A DNA stretch of 64,000 bases from Massilia soli (GCF_016809835.1 NZ_JAFBIL020000007.1:1-64000), one strand, 5' to 3'. Shown: positions 36,087 through 44,594, numbered from the stretch's first letter. Program-made: numbers and translations. Notes: generated by a model from the letters alone, not told the origin.

Positions 36087-36827
36087 TCAATTCAAAGCGA
36101 GGATCTGGGTTGCTTTCGCGGCGTTATTCTCGGCATTCTTCAGCAGGCTCATTTGGGTTTCGAACGAGCGCGCCAGCGAGATCATGGTAACCATCGACTC
36201 GACCGGGCTGACGTTGCTGCCTTCGAGGGCGCCGCCGGCCACCACCACGCGCGGGTCGGCCGGGGCGGCGCTGCCGTCCTTCAGGCGGAACAGGCCGTCG
36301 TCGCCGCGCACCAGGTCCTGCTCGTTCGGATTGACCAGCTTGATCCGGCCCAGCACCGTCGGGGCGCCGGGCTTGGTGGTGGTGGCAATGGTCGAAATGG
36401 TACCGTCGCCGCCGATCGTCACCGTCACTTCGGGCGGGATGGTGATGGTGCCGCCATCGCCCTGCACCGCCTGGCCCTTGGCCGTTTGCAGCAAGCCGTT
36501 TTCATTCATCTGCAGGCCGCCGGCGCGGGTGTAGGCTTCGCTGCCGTCCGCCATCTGCACCGCGATCCAGCCCTTGCCCTTGACGGCCACGTCGAGGTCG
36601 CGGCCGGTCAGCTGCAGCGGGCCGGACGCGAAGTCCGAACCGACGGTCGAATTGACCACGAAGGCGCGCGTCGGCAGGCCATCGGACACCACCGGCACCG
36701 CGCGGAACGAGTCGAGCTGGGCGCGAAAGCCGGTGGTGGTGACGTTGGCGAGGTTGTTCGACGTCGTCGCCTGCTGCTCGAGGATGTGTTTGGCGCCGCT
36801 GGCGGCGGTGTAGATTAAGCGATCCAT
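36087..36827 (-). CDS. flgF: Proximal rod protein FlgF
   Basis: A 246-residue rod subunit related to FlgG. It begins MDRLIYTAASGAKHILEQQA and then TTSNNLANVTTTGFRAQLDS. WIAVQMADGSEAYTRAGGLQ and SNVSPVESMVTMISLARSFE are conserved. It lies between flgE and flgG in the standard order. A GCGGGAA-type hairpin lies in the gap before it. Confidence 0.96.
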   Translation of the reverse strand: MDRLIYTAASGAKHILEQQATTSNNLANVTTTGFRAQLDSFRAVPVVSDGLPTRAFVVNSTVGSDFASGPLQLTGRDLDVAVKGKGWIAVQMADGSEAYTRAGGLQMNENGLLQTAKGQAVQGDGGTITIPPEVTVTIGGDGTISTIATTTKPGAPTVLGRIKLVNPNEQDLVRGDDGLFRLKDGSAAPADPRVVVAGGALEGSNVSPVESMVTMISLARSFETQMSLLKNAENNAAKATQILALN

Positions 36828-36841
36828 GATGACCTCCTCCG

Positions 36842-36867
36842 GTCGTTCCCGCGAAGGCGGGAACGAC
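36842..36867. repeat. REP-like hairpin between flgE and flgF
   Basis: GTCGTTCCCGC at 36842-36852 pairs with GCGGGAACGAC at 36857-36867. It is the same palindrome that occurs twice in each unit of the array at 1-747. It could modulate mRNA stability inside the flg operon. Confidence 0.85.
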
Positions 36868-36896
36868 GGCTAAATTACGACGTGAGTATTAACGAT

Positions 36897-38417
36897 TTAA
36901 CGCAGGTTCACCAGGGTCTGCAGCACCGAATCCTGGGTCTTGATGGTCTGCGCGTTGGCCTGGTAGACGCGCTGCGCGGTGATCATGTTGACCAGTTCAG
37001 CGGTCAGGTCGACGTTCGAGTTCTCGACCGCGGACGACTGCAGCACGCCCAGGCTGCCAGTGGTCGGCGCGCCGGTCAGCGGCGAACCCGACATCGACGA
37101 TTCGGCCCACGCGTTGTTGCCCAGCGGCGTCAGGCCGTTCGGGTTGGCGAAGTTCGACAGCACGATCTGGCCCAGCGCCGCGGTCCTGCCGTTGCTGTAC
37201 TGGCCCAGGATGATGCCGTCGGCGCCGGCGCTGAAGCGCTGCAGCTGGCCGGCGGTGTAGCCGTCCTGCACGATCTTCTTTTCGCTCGTTTCGGTGCCGT
37301 ACTGGGTCGATTTGGTGAAATCTATTTCCATCGGCAATGGCGTCGAGGCGCCGGTCGCAGGGAAAATCGGCAGGTTGATGGTGAACGGCATGGCGGTGGT
37401 CAAGCCGCCATTGCTGTCGAACGCCAGCTCGCCAACCCGGGTGGCGCCGACGCGGACCGCGCCGGCGATGGCCTGGTCGACGTCTTCCGGGGTATTGCCG
37501 ACGACGCCAGCGGCGGTCGTGCCTGCCGTGGTGATGGCGGTCTGGTTGGCAGGGGTGGCGCCGGCGGTGCCGGCCGCTGCCGACACCATCGCCGATGCGG
37601 CATTGGCATAGGTCAGCAGGGCCGCGGCGATGGTTGCCGGCACCGGCGGCACCGCCAGCGTCGCCGTGGTCCAGGCGTCGCGTGCATTATTGACGGCGGT
37701 AAACGCCGCGCCGGTGCCTTGCGAGGCGGTGGCGACGGTCAGGTTGTTCGCTTCGACGCCGTTGTTGGCCACATACACATCCCACTTGCCAGCGGCCGTC
37801 TTGACATAGAAGGTCGACAGCACATGGGCATTGCCCAGGGTATCGAACACGTCGACAGGAATCTGCTTGTTGTAGCTTTCCGGATCGTCCACGTCGAACG
37901 GGGTGTTCTTCGGCGGCAGCTCGCGCGAGTCGAGGTTGAGCTGGATATCGATCTCGCTGGTCGCGACCGGGGTCAGGTCGCCGGCGTTGATCTGGATAGG
38001 CGCCGGGGCGCCAGCCATGATGCCGCCGCCGACGCCGGCCTGGTAGCCGGTCAGCTTGGCGCCCTGGGCATTGACCATGAAGCCGGATTTGTCGAGCTGG
38101 AACTGGCCGTTGCGCGAATACTGGGTGGTGCCGTTGACCACGGTGCGGAAGAAGCCGGCGCCGTTGATCGCGATGTCGAGCGGGTTGTTGGACGATTCGA
38201 TATTGCCCTGCGTGAATTGCTGGGCGATGTTGGCCACTTTCACGCCGATACCGGCGGTGTTGCCGGTGACGCCGTTCAAGGACGCGGCATACACGTCGGC
38301 GAACTGGGCCTGCGAACCCTTGAAGCCGACCGTGCTGGCGTTGGCGATGTTGTTGCCGATGACGTCGAGCGATTTTGCAGCGCCGTTCAAGCCGCTAAGA
38401 CCTTGTTGGAAAGACAT
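36897..38417 (-). CDS. flgE: Flagellar hook protein FlgE
   Basis: A 506-residue hook subunit. It begins MSFQQGLSGLNGAAKSLDVI, then GNNIANASTVGFKGSQAQFA. It has GAGFFRTVVNGTTQYSRNGQ and ends with IKTQDSVLQTLVNLR. It is longer than the 402-residue Salmonella protein, with an extra Ala/Thr-rich segment around residues 225-300 in the outer D2/D3 part. It lies 29 bases after flgD. Confidence 0.96.
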   Translation of the reverse strand: MSFQQGLSGLNGAAKSLDVIGNNIANASTVGFKGSQAQFADVYAASLNGVTGNTAGIGVKVANIAQQFTQGNIESSNNPLDIAINGAGFFRTVVNGTTQYSRNGQFQLDKSGFMVNAQGAKLTGYQAGVGGGIMAGAPAPIQINAGDLTPVATSEIDIQLNLDSRELPPKNTPFDVDDPESYNKQIPVDVFDTLGNAHVLSTFYVKTAAGKWDVYVANNGVEANNLTVATASQGTGAAFTAVNNARDAWTTATLAVPPVPATIAAALLTYANAASAMVSAAAGTAGATPANQTAITTAGTTAAGVVGNTPEDVDQAIAGAVRVGATRVGELAFDSNGGLTTAMPFTINLPIFPATGASTPLPMEIDFTKSTQYGTETSEKKIVQDGYTAGQLQRFSAGADGIILGQYSNGRTAALGQIVLSNFANPNGLTPLGNNAWAESSMSGSPLTGAPTTGSLGVLQSSAVENSNVDLTAELVNMITAQRVYQANAQTIKTQDSVLQTLVNLR

Positions 38418-38446
38418 AATATTCTCCTGAGATTTGTTGTGGCGGC

Positions 38447-39139
38447 TTAAAGGATTTGCTTGATGTCGGCCATCGTGACGACACCTCGGGACGGCAGGTT
38501 CAGCTTGACCCCGTCCTTGGCACTGGTGGTGACGCTGGCGACGCTGTCGAAGGACAGGGTGCGCGCGTCGTCGATTTGCTCGCCGCCGCGGGTGGCGACG
38601 ACACGGATCAGGTATTCGCCGTTCTTCATGGTGATCGGCTTGCCCTCGGCATCGACGTTCTTCGGGTCGAGCACTCCGTCCCAGACGATCGGGAAGACGC
38701 CGGCTTCATTCTTGCCCAGGTCAATCGTCTGGATATCCTTGCCGGTGGTCGGGTCGGTGATGATGATCTCGACCTTGTCTGCCGCGCTGTCGAGTTCGAC
38801 GCCGAGGATGGACTTGCCGTCCGCCAGCTGGACCCGGTCGCCGTTGACCAGCACGCCGTGGCCGATCATGTTGGCCGCCTGCAGCGCCTCGGACGCCTGG
38901 TAGCTCGCCTTCAGCGATTCCAGCGTCGTGTTCAGCTTGTTGACGCCGGTGACCGTCGACAGCTGGGCCAGCTGGCTGGTGATCTGGGCGTTGTCGAGCG
39001 GGTTCAGCGGATCCTGGTTCTTCAGCTGGGTGACCAGCAAGGTCATGAACTTGTCGGTGGCTTCCTCGACGCTGCCGGTGGCGGCCGGTTTCTTGCTTGG
39101 GTTGACCGCGTTGAGCAGGTCGTTCGAGATCGTTGTCAT
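38447..39139 (-). CDS. flgD: Hook assembly (capping) protein FlgD
   Basis: A 230-residue scaffold that caps the growing hook. The N-terminal region has FMTLLVTQLKNQDPLNPLDN and AQITSQLAQLSTVTGVNKLN. The C-terminal FlgD Ig-like/Tudor part contains VFPIVWDGVLDPKNVDAEGK. The order flgC-flgD-flgE is conserved. Confidence 0.96.
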   Translation of the reverse strand: MTTISNDLLNAVNPSKKPAATGSVEEATDKFMTLLVTQLKNQDPLNPLDNAQITSQLAQLSTVTGVNKLNTTLESLKASYQASEALQAANMIGHGVLVNGDRVQLADGKSILGVELDSAADKVEIIITDPTTGKDIQTIDLGKNEAGVFPIVWDGVLDPKNVDAEGKPITMKNGEYLIRVVATRGGEQIDDARTLSFDSVASVTTSAKDGVKLNLPSRGVVTMADIKQIL

Positions 39140-39155
39140 GGTGGCTTCTTATTGG

Positions 39156-39557
39156 TTACTGACCGAGCGTCAGCGTTTTGAGCAGCAGGGATTTGGCGGC
39201 GTTCATGGTTTCCACATTGGTCTGGTAAGAACGCGACGCCGACAGCATGTTGACCATTTCGTCGACCACGTTCACATTCGGCATCGACACATAGCCCTTG
39301 TCGTCGGCGGCCGGATGTTTCGGGTCGTACACCTGTTTCAGGGGCGATGCATCCTCGATCACTTGCTGCACCTTGACGCCGGTGCCGCCGCCGGCGGTTG
39401 GCACCGCTTCGAACACGACCTGTTTGGCACGGTAGGCTTCGCCGCTTGCGCTGGTGGCGCTGTCGGCGTTGGCGAGGTTGCTGGCCACGGTGTTGAGGCG
39501 CTGGGCCTGGGCGCTCATGGCTGAGCCGGAAACGTTAAAGATATTAAATAGCGACAT
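39156..39557 (-). CDS. flgC: Proximal rod protein FlgC
   Basis: A 133-residue rod subunit. It begins [20 protein letters not shown], then [16 protein letters not shown]. It has the conserved [20 protein letters not shown] and ends [12 protein letters not shown]. The ATG at 39557 lies two bases after the flgB stop; a longer open frame upstream is only the shadow of flgB. Confidence 0.97.
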   Translation of the reverse strand: MSLFNIFNVSGSAMSAQAQRLNTVASNLANADSATSASGEAYRAKQVVFEAVPTAGGGTGVKVQQVIEDASPLKQVYDPKHPAADDKGYVSMPNVNVVDEMVNMLSASRSYQTNVETMNAAKSLLLKTLTLGQ

Positions 39558-39559
39558 GA

Positions 39560-39979
39560 TTATTGCCCCTGGATGGCTGCCAGCATGCCGCGGATTTGCG
39601 AGTTGATCAGCGTGATGCCCGCTTCGTAGCGGATCGCGTTGTCGGTGAACTGGTTGCGCTCGACGTCCATGTCGACCGTATTGCCGTCGACCGCGCCCTG
39701 GACGGTGCCGCGGTACTGCACCGGCGTGCCGTTGGGCAGGATGTCCGGGTTGCCGGCGGCGCCGCCCATGTGGTTGGGCGCGGTGGCCTTGAGCACGCCA
39801 GCCGGCGGCGTATTGCGCGCCAGCGCACCCTGCAGCGCAGCGCTGAAATCGATATCGCGGGCCTTGTAGTGCGGCGTGTCCGCGTTCGCGATGTTCGATG
39901 CCAGCAGCTGCTGGCGCTGCGAGCGCAGGCTCAGCGCCGTTTCGTTGAACCGCAGGTAATCGTCGAGTTTGCCAATCAT
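39560..39979 (-). CDS. flgB: Proximal rod protein FlgB
   Basis: A 139-residue rod subunit and the first gene of the flgBCDEFGHIJ run. It begins [20 protein letters not shown] and has [20 protein letters not shown]. The ATG at 39979 is chosen because GGAGG lies at the right distance; another ATG 12 bases earlier would make that site part of the coding sequence. It is divergent from flgA with a 181-base shared control region. Confidence 0.96.
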   Translation of the reverse strand: MIGKLDDYLRFNETALSLRSQRQQLLASNIANADTPHYKARDIDFSAALQGALARNTPPAGVLKATAPNHMGGAAGNPDILPNGTPVQYRGTVQGAVDGNTVDMDVERNQFTDNAIRYEAGITLINSQIRGMLAAIQGQ

Positions 39980-40160
39980 GCCAGCCTCCATCTGTCCGTT
40001 GCCGGCCGGTTTGGCGCAACGGTCTTGTTATGACAGGATCGATAGTACGTCCGGGCAACACCAGTCAATCGATGGATAAGGGCATGCAAAAGGGGGCTAT
40101 TCAAGGATTCAGGCAGCCGCCGCGCGCCCTAAGATGTTCTCATTCCACAAGGCCGAGCCA

Positions 40161-40856
40161 ATGAAATCGACGCTAGTTACCGTATTACTCCTGACCTCCC
40201 CGCTGGCGCTGGCGCAGCAGCCGGCGGCGGCGCGCCAGGACCTCGGCGCGCTGCGCCAGGTGGTCGCGCAGTACCTGACGACCCAGAGCGCCGGCCTGCC
40301 GGGCAAAGTCGGCATTAATGTAGGCAAGATCGACCAGCGCATGAGCCTGGCGGCCTGCCCCGCTCCCGAAGCCTTCCAGCAGCCCGGCGCGCGCGCCTGG
40401 GGCAAGACCACGGTGGGCGTGCGCTGTGCGGCGCCAGCGGCGTGGACGGTGTATATTCAAGCCCAGGTGAGCGTGGTGGGCGAGTATGTCGCCGCCGCCG
40501 TGCCACTGGCGCAAGGCAAGGAAATCGACAAGTCGCAACTGGCCGTCGTCAGCGGCGACCTTGCCGCCCTGCCGAACGGCGTGGTAACCGATATCGCCCA
40601 GGCGGTCGGACGCACCAGCGCGGTATCGCTGGCTTCCGGGGCGCCGCTGCGGCTTGACATGCTCCGCAGCAAACCAGTCGTGCAGCAGGGCCAGCTGGTC
40701 AAAGTAGTGTCGTACGGCAATGGTTTCAGCGTCTCGGCGGAAGCGCGGGCGATCGGTACCGCGGCCGACGGCCAGGTGGTGCAGGCACGCACGCCGGCAG
40801 GCGCGATCATCAGCGGCCTGGCGCGCGCGGGCGGCCAGGTCGAGGTGGCATTCTGA
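40161..40856 (+). CDS. flgA: Flagellar P-ring assembly chaperone FlgA
   Basis: A 231-residue periplasmic protein needed for P-ring formation. It has a signal peptide (STLVTVLLLTSPLALAQQ). Conserved parts are VGVRCAAPAAWTVYIQAQVS and, in the SAF domain, LAQGKEIDKSQLAVVSGDL; the C terminus has VQARTPAGAIISGLARAGGQ. The ATG at 40161 places the signal peptide at the N terminus. It is divergent from flgB and upstream of flgM. Confidence 0.95.
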   Translation: MKSTLVTVLLLTSPLALAQQPAAARQDLGALRQVVAQYLTTQSAGLPGKVGINVGKIDQRMSLAACPAPEAFQQPGARAWGKTTVGVRCAAPAAWTVYIQAQVSVVGEYVAAAVPLAQGKEIDKSQLAVVSGDLAALPNGVVTDIAQAVGRTSAVSLASGAPLRLDMLRSKPVVQQGQLVKVVSYGNGFSVSAEARAIGTAADGQVVQARTPAGAIISGLARAGGQVEVAF

Positions 40857-40880
40857 ATGTTCCGATTTCTCAGGTTTGGC

Positions 40881-40907
40881 TAAAGTTTACCGGTAAAGCG
40901 CCGTAAC
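40881..40907 (+). promoter_or_regulatory. Sigma-28 promoter of flgMN
   Basis: TAAAGTTT at 40881-40888 is a perfect -35 box. An 11-base spacer and GCCGTAAC at 40900-40907 follow. It lies 48 bases before the flgM start and gives FliA-dependent production of its own antagonist. Confidence 0.85.
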
Positions 40908-40955
40908 ATACGCATACCCGAAGGAGTTTCTGCTCCGCCAGAGAAGGACGATGCT

Positions 40956-41261
40956 GTGAAAATCAACGATACACTTAAAAACAACACCTCCCTGCCAGTG
41001 TCCAATGCGCCTTCTTCGGGCGCCAAAGGGACTGACAAGGCAGCGCCAATGTCGACGCCGGCGGCGACCGACAATGTGCGCCTGTCGTCGCAGGGACAAG
41101 CCCTGGCCAGCGTGGCCGGCAGCGGTGCTGTGTTCGACACCAAGAAAGTCGAACGCATCAAGCTCGCCATCGCGGATGGCCAGTTCCAGGTAAATTCTGA
41201 AAAAGTAGCGGACGGCTTGCTGGAAACAGTGCGCGACCTGCTGCATTCTCGCAAACGCTAA
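40956..41261 (+). CDS. flgM: Anti-sigma-28 factor FlgM
   Basis: A 101-residue protein that holds FliA inactive until the hook is complete, when it is exported. The C-terminal FliA-binding part reads FDTKKVERIKLAIADGQFQV and NSEKVADGLLETVRDLL. The N terminus is disordered and polar, as in the family. The start is GTG at 40956, with GAGAAGGA upstream; there is no in-frame ATG before the conserved part except in the middle. It is paired with flgN. Confidence 0.94.
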   Translation: MKINDTLKNNTSLPVSNAPSSGAKGTDKAAPMSTPAATDNVRLSSQGQALASVAGSGAVFDTKKVERIKLAIADGQFQVNSEKVADGLLETVRDLLHSRKR

Positions 41262-41268
41262 AGACCCC

Positions 41269-41736
41269 ATGGCAAGCCCACTCGATACCCTGCACGACGA
41301 ACAACAGCTGGTTTCTTCCCTGCTCGACCTGATGCAACAGGAACAGCAATGCCTGATCGGCGCGGATATCGAGAGCCTGAACGCCATCACCCCGCGCAAG
41401 GCGGAGCTGATGAACGAACTGGCGGTGCTGGCCAACCGGCGCCACGAAGCGCTCGCCCTGGCCGGATTCCCGGCCGAAGAAACCGGAATGCAGGAGTGGG
41501 TCGCGCAGCCGGCCAATGGCGGCGCCCTTGCGGCCTGGAACGAGCTGCTGGCGCGTACCCGCGAAGCCAAGGAAGTCAACCGCGTCAATGGCATGCTCAT
41601 CAACAAACAGATGACGCACAATCAGGGTTTGCTCAACGCCATGCGCCAGCCGGCCAACGCCGGCGATGCCGCAGTCTACGGGCCGACTGGCCAGACCGCG
41701 CCCGGCGGCCCGTCGCGGCGCTTCGTGGTCGGTTAA
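41269..41736 (+). CDS. flgN: Flagellar export chaperone FlgN
   Basis: A 155-residue helical chaperone for FlgK and FlgL. The sequence is helix-rich, with LHDEQQLVSSLLDLMQQEQQ and ITPRKAELMNELAVLANRRH. The C-terminal VNRVNGMLINKQMTHNQG precedes a Gly/Pro tail ending in ALRQ-like low complexity. It lies seven bases after flgM and is followed by a hairpin terminator. Confidence 0.92.
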   Translation: MASPLDTLHDEQQLVSSLLDLMQQEQQCLIGADIESLNAITPRKAELMNELAVLANRRHEALALAGFPAEETGMQEWVAQPANGGALAAWNELLARTREAKEVNRVNGMLINKQMTHNQGLLNAMRQPANAGDAAVYGPTGQTAPGGPSRRFVVG

Positions 41737-41757
41737 ACGCCACGCCCCGGGATAGTG

Positions 41758-41784
41758 AACGGCCGCAAGCTGCGGCCGTTTTGC
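41758..41784 (+). terminator. Terminator of flgMN
   Basis: AACGGCCGCA at 41758-41767 pairs with TGCGGCCGTT at 41771-41780 across a 3-base loop. TTTTG overlaps the 3' arm. The T-tract is short but the stem is strong. Confidence 0.75.
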
Positions 41785-42205
41785 ATTGCCCCTGCTGTTT
41801 GACATATCTCAACAGCACGCAGGATTGGCCTACATCCCGGTTTACTTAGCGGTCCGAAACTGTGACCATGGCTGTTCAGTTCGCCACGACGCCCCCCCCC
41901 TGCAAGACGCCCCCTCCGGATATGTTCAGAATTTAACATTCTGTTGTCACACTCATCAGTTCATTTCCGCACGTACAAGCTTGATTTCAAAGAAGAAAAA
42001 TAAAATTTCACTTAAGAAACATGCCGATGCAAATACGTGGAGTATTCGCCGAAATGACACAATTTCCAACTATTCAATGTTTACATGGAAACCGCAAAGT
42101 GTGAGGATGGTTCCGTTGAGTTCGCCAATTTCAGCGCAGCACTCGCGCCTTCCGGCATCGACGACCTCGGCGATCAAAATAAGAAACCTTACTCGGAGAA
42201 ACTAC
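41785..42205. other. AT-rich non-coding stretch before the metallopeptidase gene
   Basis: About 420 bases without a convincing gene. It contains a run of nine C at 41892-41900. An unusually AT-rich part from about 41930 to 42090 contrasts with the GC-rich surroundings. A possible weak promoter, TTGATT at 41981 and TAAAAT at 42001 with a 14-base spacer, is the only signal I can name. The AT-richness may mean a silenced or horizontally acquired control region. An open frame runs through it in phase with the peptidase but lacks protein-like character. Confidence 0.5.
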
Positions 42206-43294
42206 ATGAACTGGAACCATTTGGTCAAGGCAGGGGTGTCCATCGTTGCCGTTGCGGCGTGCTTCTCAGCACAGGCCGCGTCGAACGGCGTGACTGTCAG
42301 CATTGCGCCGGAAAAAAGCTCGCTCAACAAGGATGACGACGTGTTCGTCCGCGTCACCATCACCAACACCTCGGCCACCCCGCAATATATCCTCAAGTGG
42401 CACACGCCGTTCGACGGCGTCGAGGAGGCATTGTTCGACGTCACGCGCGACGGCGCGCCGGTGCCTTACCTGGGGGCGCACTACAAGCGCCCTGCCCCGA
42501 CCGCCAAGGATTACTACCTGCTCAAGCCGGGCGCTTCGCACACCGCCAAGGTGGAGCTGACCGGCCTGTACGACATGAGCGTCACGGGCGACTACACGAT
42601 CCGCTATCACTCGGCGGCGATGAACATATTCTCGAACCTCCAGGGCGGCGTCGCCAAAACCACGGCGCGCGGTGTGGACGAGATCGAATCGGCGCCGGTC
42701 GGCCTGTGGATCAATGGCCGGCTGGCACGCGGCACCGTGGTCGGCAGCCCGTTCGAGCTGCAAAAGGCGCCGTCGCAGCCGGGCACCGCGTCGCTGGGCT
42801 TCAGCAACTGCACCGCATCGCAGCAGTCCACCATCACCTCGGCGATCACGGCGGCCAAGACGATGGCCAATGGCAGCGTCACCTACCTGGCCAACGGCAC
42901 GGCCGGCGCCCGCTACACCAAGTGGTTCGGCGCCTACACGGCGGCCCGCTATGCCACCGTGCAGTCGAATTTCAACGCCATCAAGGATGGCTTCGACAAC
43001 AAGCCGGTAGTGGTCGATTGCAAGTGCAAGCAGAACTACTACGCCTACGTGTATCCAACCCAGCCTTACAAGATCTACGTCTGCAAGGCGTTCTGGACCG
43101 CGCCGATGACCGGCACCGATTCCAAGGGCGGCACCCTGATCCACGAGATGAGCCACTTCAACGCGGTCGCCGGCACGGATGACTGGGTGTATGGCCAGTC
43201 GGGCGCGGCCAGCCTGGCGATCAGCGATCCTGCCAAGGCCATCGACAACGCAGACAGTCACGAATACTTTGGCGAAAATACGCCAGCGTTGTAG
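42206..43294 (+). CDS. Secreted aspzincin metallopeptidase (M35-like, peptidyl-Lys/deuterolysin type)
   Basis: A 362-residue exported protein. A signal peptide (AGVSIVAVAACFSAQAA) leads to an N-terminal beta-rich domain of about 130 residues, then a catalytic domain. The zinc motif HEMSH is at residues 313-317, followed by GTDDWVYG (323-330). This is the aspzincin GTxDxxYG with Asp326 as third ligand and matches Lys-specific and deuterolysin-type peptidases. Conserved Cys residues (NCTA, CKCKQNYYAYV, KIYVCKAF) suggest disulfides. The ATG at 42206 has GGAGAA upstream. It is predicted to act outside the cytoplasm. The N domain is homologous to the small protein encoded convergently at 43366-43839. 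Confidence 0.88.
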   Translation: MNWNHLVKAGVSIVAVAACFSAQAASNGVTVSIAPEKSSLNKDDDVFVRVTITNTSATPQYILKWHTPFDGVEEALFDVTRDGAPVPYLGAHYKRPAPTAKDYYLLKPGASHTAKVELTGLYDMSVTGDYTIRYHSAAMNIFSNLQGGVAKTTARGVDEIESAPVGLWINGRLARGTVVGSPFELQKAPSQPGTASLGFSNCTASQQSTITSAITAAKTMANGSVTYLANGTAGARYTKWFGAYTAARYATVQSNFNAIKDGFDNKPVVVDCKCKQNYYAYVYPTQPYKIYVCKAFWTAPMTGTDSKGGTLIHEMSHFNAVAGTDDWVYGQSGAASLAISDPAKAIDNADSHEYFGENTPAL

Positions 43295-43327
43295 TCAAGT
43301 AAGGGCAAACGGAAAAGCCTGAACCAG

Positions 43328-43347
43328 GGCCGGCAGCAATGCCGGCC
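43328..43347. terminator. Hairpin between convergent genes
   Basis: GGCCGGCA at 43328-43335 and TGCCGGCC at 43340-43347 form a stem with a GCAA tetraloop. The T-tract is weak. It probably serves the peptidase gene and perhaps the opposing gene. Confidence 0.65.
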
Positions 43348-43365
43348 TTGTCCATTCTGGCGCGC

Positions 43366-43839
43366 CTATTTGCGGAAAACGAAGCTGACCGGCATCACCG
43401 GCAGCCCCCGCGGCGCGTCGATCTGTGCGAGATCGTTGATGACGCTGCCCGGGAAGGCCAGCGTGTAGGCATGTTCGCCCGCCAGGAAATCGTAGCTCGA
43501 AGTGATGTCGATGCTGTTGCTTGCGGTGGCGCCCGGTTTAACCTGGAGGTAATCGTCTTTGGTAATCGGACCGCGCTTGACCTTGCGGCCGATGTACGTG
43601 ATGTTCTTGCCGGTCCTGGCGTCGCGGATGTCGAACACCGGTGCGATCAGTTCGTCGTCCTGGTAGATCGCCTTCGGCACATGGACCGGGTGGGTGCCGT
43701 GGTTCGCGACGGCCAGCCGCACGACGACCTTGCCACCGGCCGTGTCGACAGCTACCTGCTCGTTCACGCCTGTCATTTTGCCTCCAGCCAGGGCCGACGC
43801 GATCACCAGCGCCAGCGCGGCGAACATTGCCTGTTTCAC
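43366..43839 (-). CDS. Small secreted protein homologous to the N-terminal domain of the neighbouring metallopeptidase
   Basis: A 157-residue protein with a signal peptide (QAMFAALALVIASALAG). Its body matches the peptidase's N domain. FDIRDARTGKNITYIGRKVK and TKDDYLQVKPGA here correspond to FDVTRDGAPVPYLGAHYK and AKDYYLLKPGA there, and YDFLAGEHAYTLAF to YDMSVTGDYTIRY. No catalytic motif is present. The start is GTG at 43839 with AAGGAG upstream. Only 11 bases separate it from the motD stop, so it is probably cotranscribed with fliA-motC-motD. A propeptide-like inhibitor or folding aid is a reasonable guess, but the function is not established. Confidence 0.8.
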   Translation of the reverse strand: MKQAMFAALALVIASALAGGKMTGVNEQVAVDTAGGKVVVRLAVANHGTHPVHVPKAIYQDDELIAPVFDIRDARTGKNITYIGRKVKRGPITKDDYLQVKPGATASNSIDITSSYDFLAGEHAYTLAFPGSVINDLAQIDAPRGLPVMPVSFVFRK

Positions 43840-43850
43840 TGATTGTCTCC

Positions 43851-44585
43851 TTAGCGCGGCTCCGCGAAGGACGACATGATGGTGACGGCAACCCGGCGGT
43901 TGCGGTTGCGCCCTTCCGGCGTGTCGTTCAGCGCGATCGGCACATTGGCCGCGTGCCCGACAGCGGTCAGGCGCGCCGGCGGCATGCCGCTGTCGATGAA
44001 CAAGCGTACCACGCTGCTGGCGCGGGCGGCGGACAGCTCCCAGTTCGACGGGAACACCGAATTGCTGATCGGTATCGAGTCGGTGTGGCCTTCCACCTGC
44101 ACCGCGTGGTTATCGTCGGCCAGCAGCTGGGCAATCGCGTACAGCGGCTGGCGCGCCTCGGGGGTGATGGCGGCGTCGGCCGGCGCGAACAGCGCGTTGG
44201 CATTGATGTCGACCGTCACGCCGCGTCCGGTCTGGGTGACGCTGACCTTGCCGGCCTTGACCAGCGGCGACAAGGTGGTATCGAGCTTTTTTGCCAGCAA
44301 GCCCAGGCGCGACTGTTCGCGCCGGATCGCTTCCAGCTTGCGGCGCGCGGCGATGTTGTCCATCGGGATCAGCGGCTCGATGGCGGCGCTGCCGGGGGGG
44401 GCTTTTTCCTTGCGCCCGAAGGCTTCGCCAACCGATTCCGAAAACACCTTGTACTTGCCCTGGTTGACCACCGAGATCGCGTACATCACCACGAAGAACG
44501 CGAACAGCAAGGTGATGAAATCGGCGTACGAGATCAGCCAGCGCTCGTGGTTCTCGTTGTCCTCCTGGTATTTCTTGCGCGCCAT
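43851..44585 (-). CDS. motD: Flagellar stator protein MotD (MotB family)
   Basis: A 244-residue peptidoglycan-anchored stator subunit. The N terminus has WLISYADFITLLFAFFVVMY, in which the Asp of the YADF motif is the proton-binding residue in the single transmembrane helix. A plug/linker follows. The C-terminal OmpA-like domain has VQVEGHTDSIPI, NWELSAARASSVVRLFIDSG and RNRRVAVTI. The ATG at 44585 is preferred. A run of eight C (coding strand) at 44394-44401 lies within the linker. It is coupled to motC, with ten bases between them. Confidence 0.93.
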   Translation of the reverse strand: MARKKYQEDNENHERWLISYADFITLLFAFFVVMYAISVVNQGKYKVFSESVGEAFGRKEKAPPGSAAIEPLIPMDNIAARRKLEAIRREQSRLGLLAKKLDTTLSPLVKAGKVSVTQTGRGVTVDINANALFAPADAAITPEARQPLYAIAQLLADDNHAVQVEGHTDSIPISNSVFPSNWELSAARASSVVRLFIDSGMPPARLTAVGHAANVPIALNDTPEGRNRNRRVAVTIMSSFAEPR

Positions 44586-44594
44586 GGGCAGCAA

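Noticed and set aside
39980-40160. TTGACT...TACTAT as a sigma-70 promoter of flgB
   Set aside because: The boxes are only moderately matched and the spacer is 15 bases, so I cannot support it.
41786-42205. N-terminal extension of the metallopeptidase frame
   Set aside because: The true start at 42206 has a ribosome site and begins a proper signal peptide; the extension is AT-rich and not protein-like.
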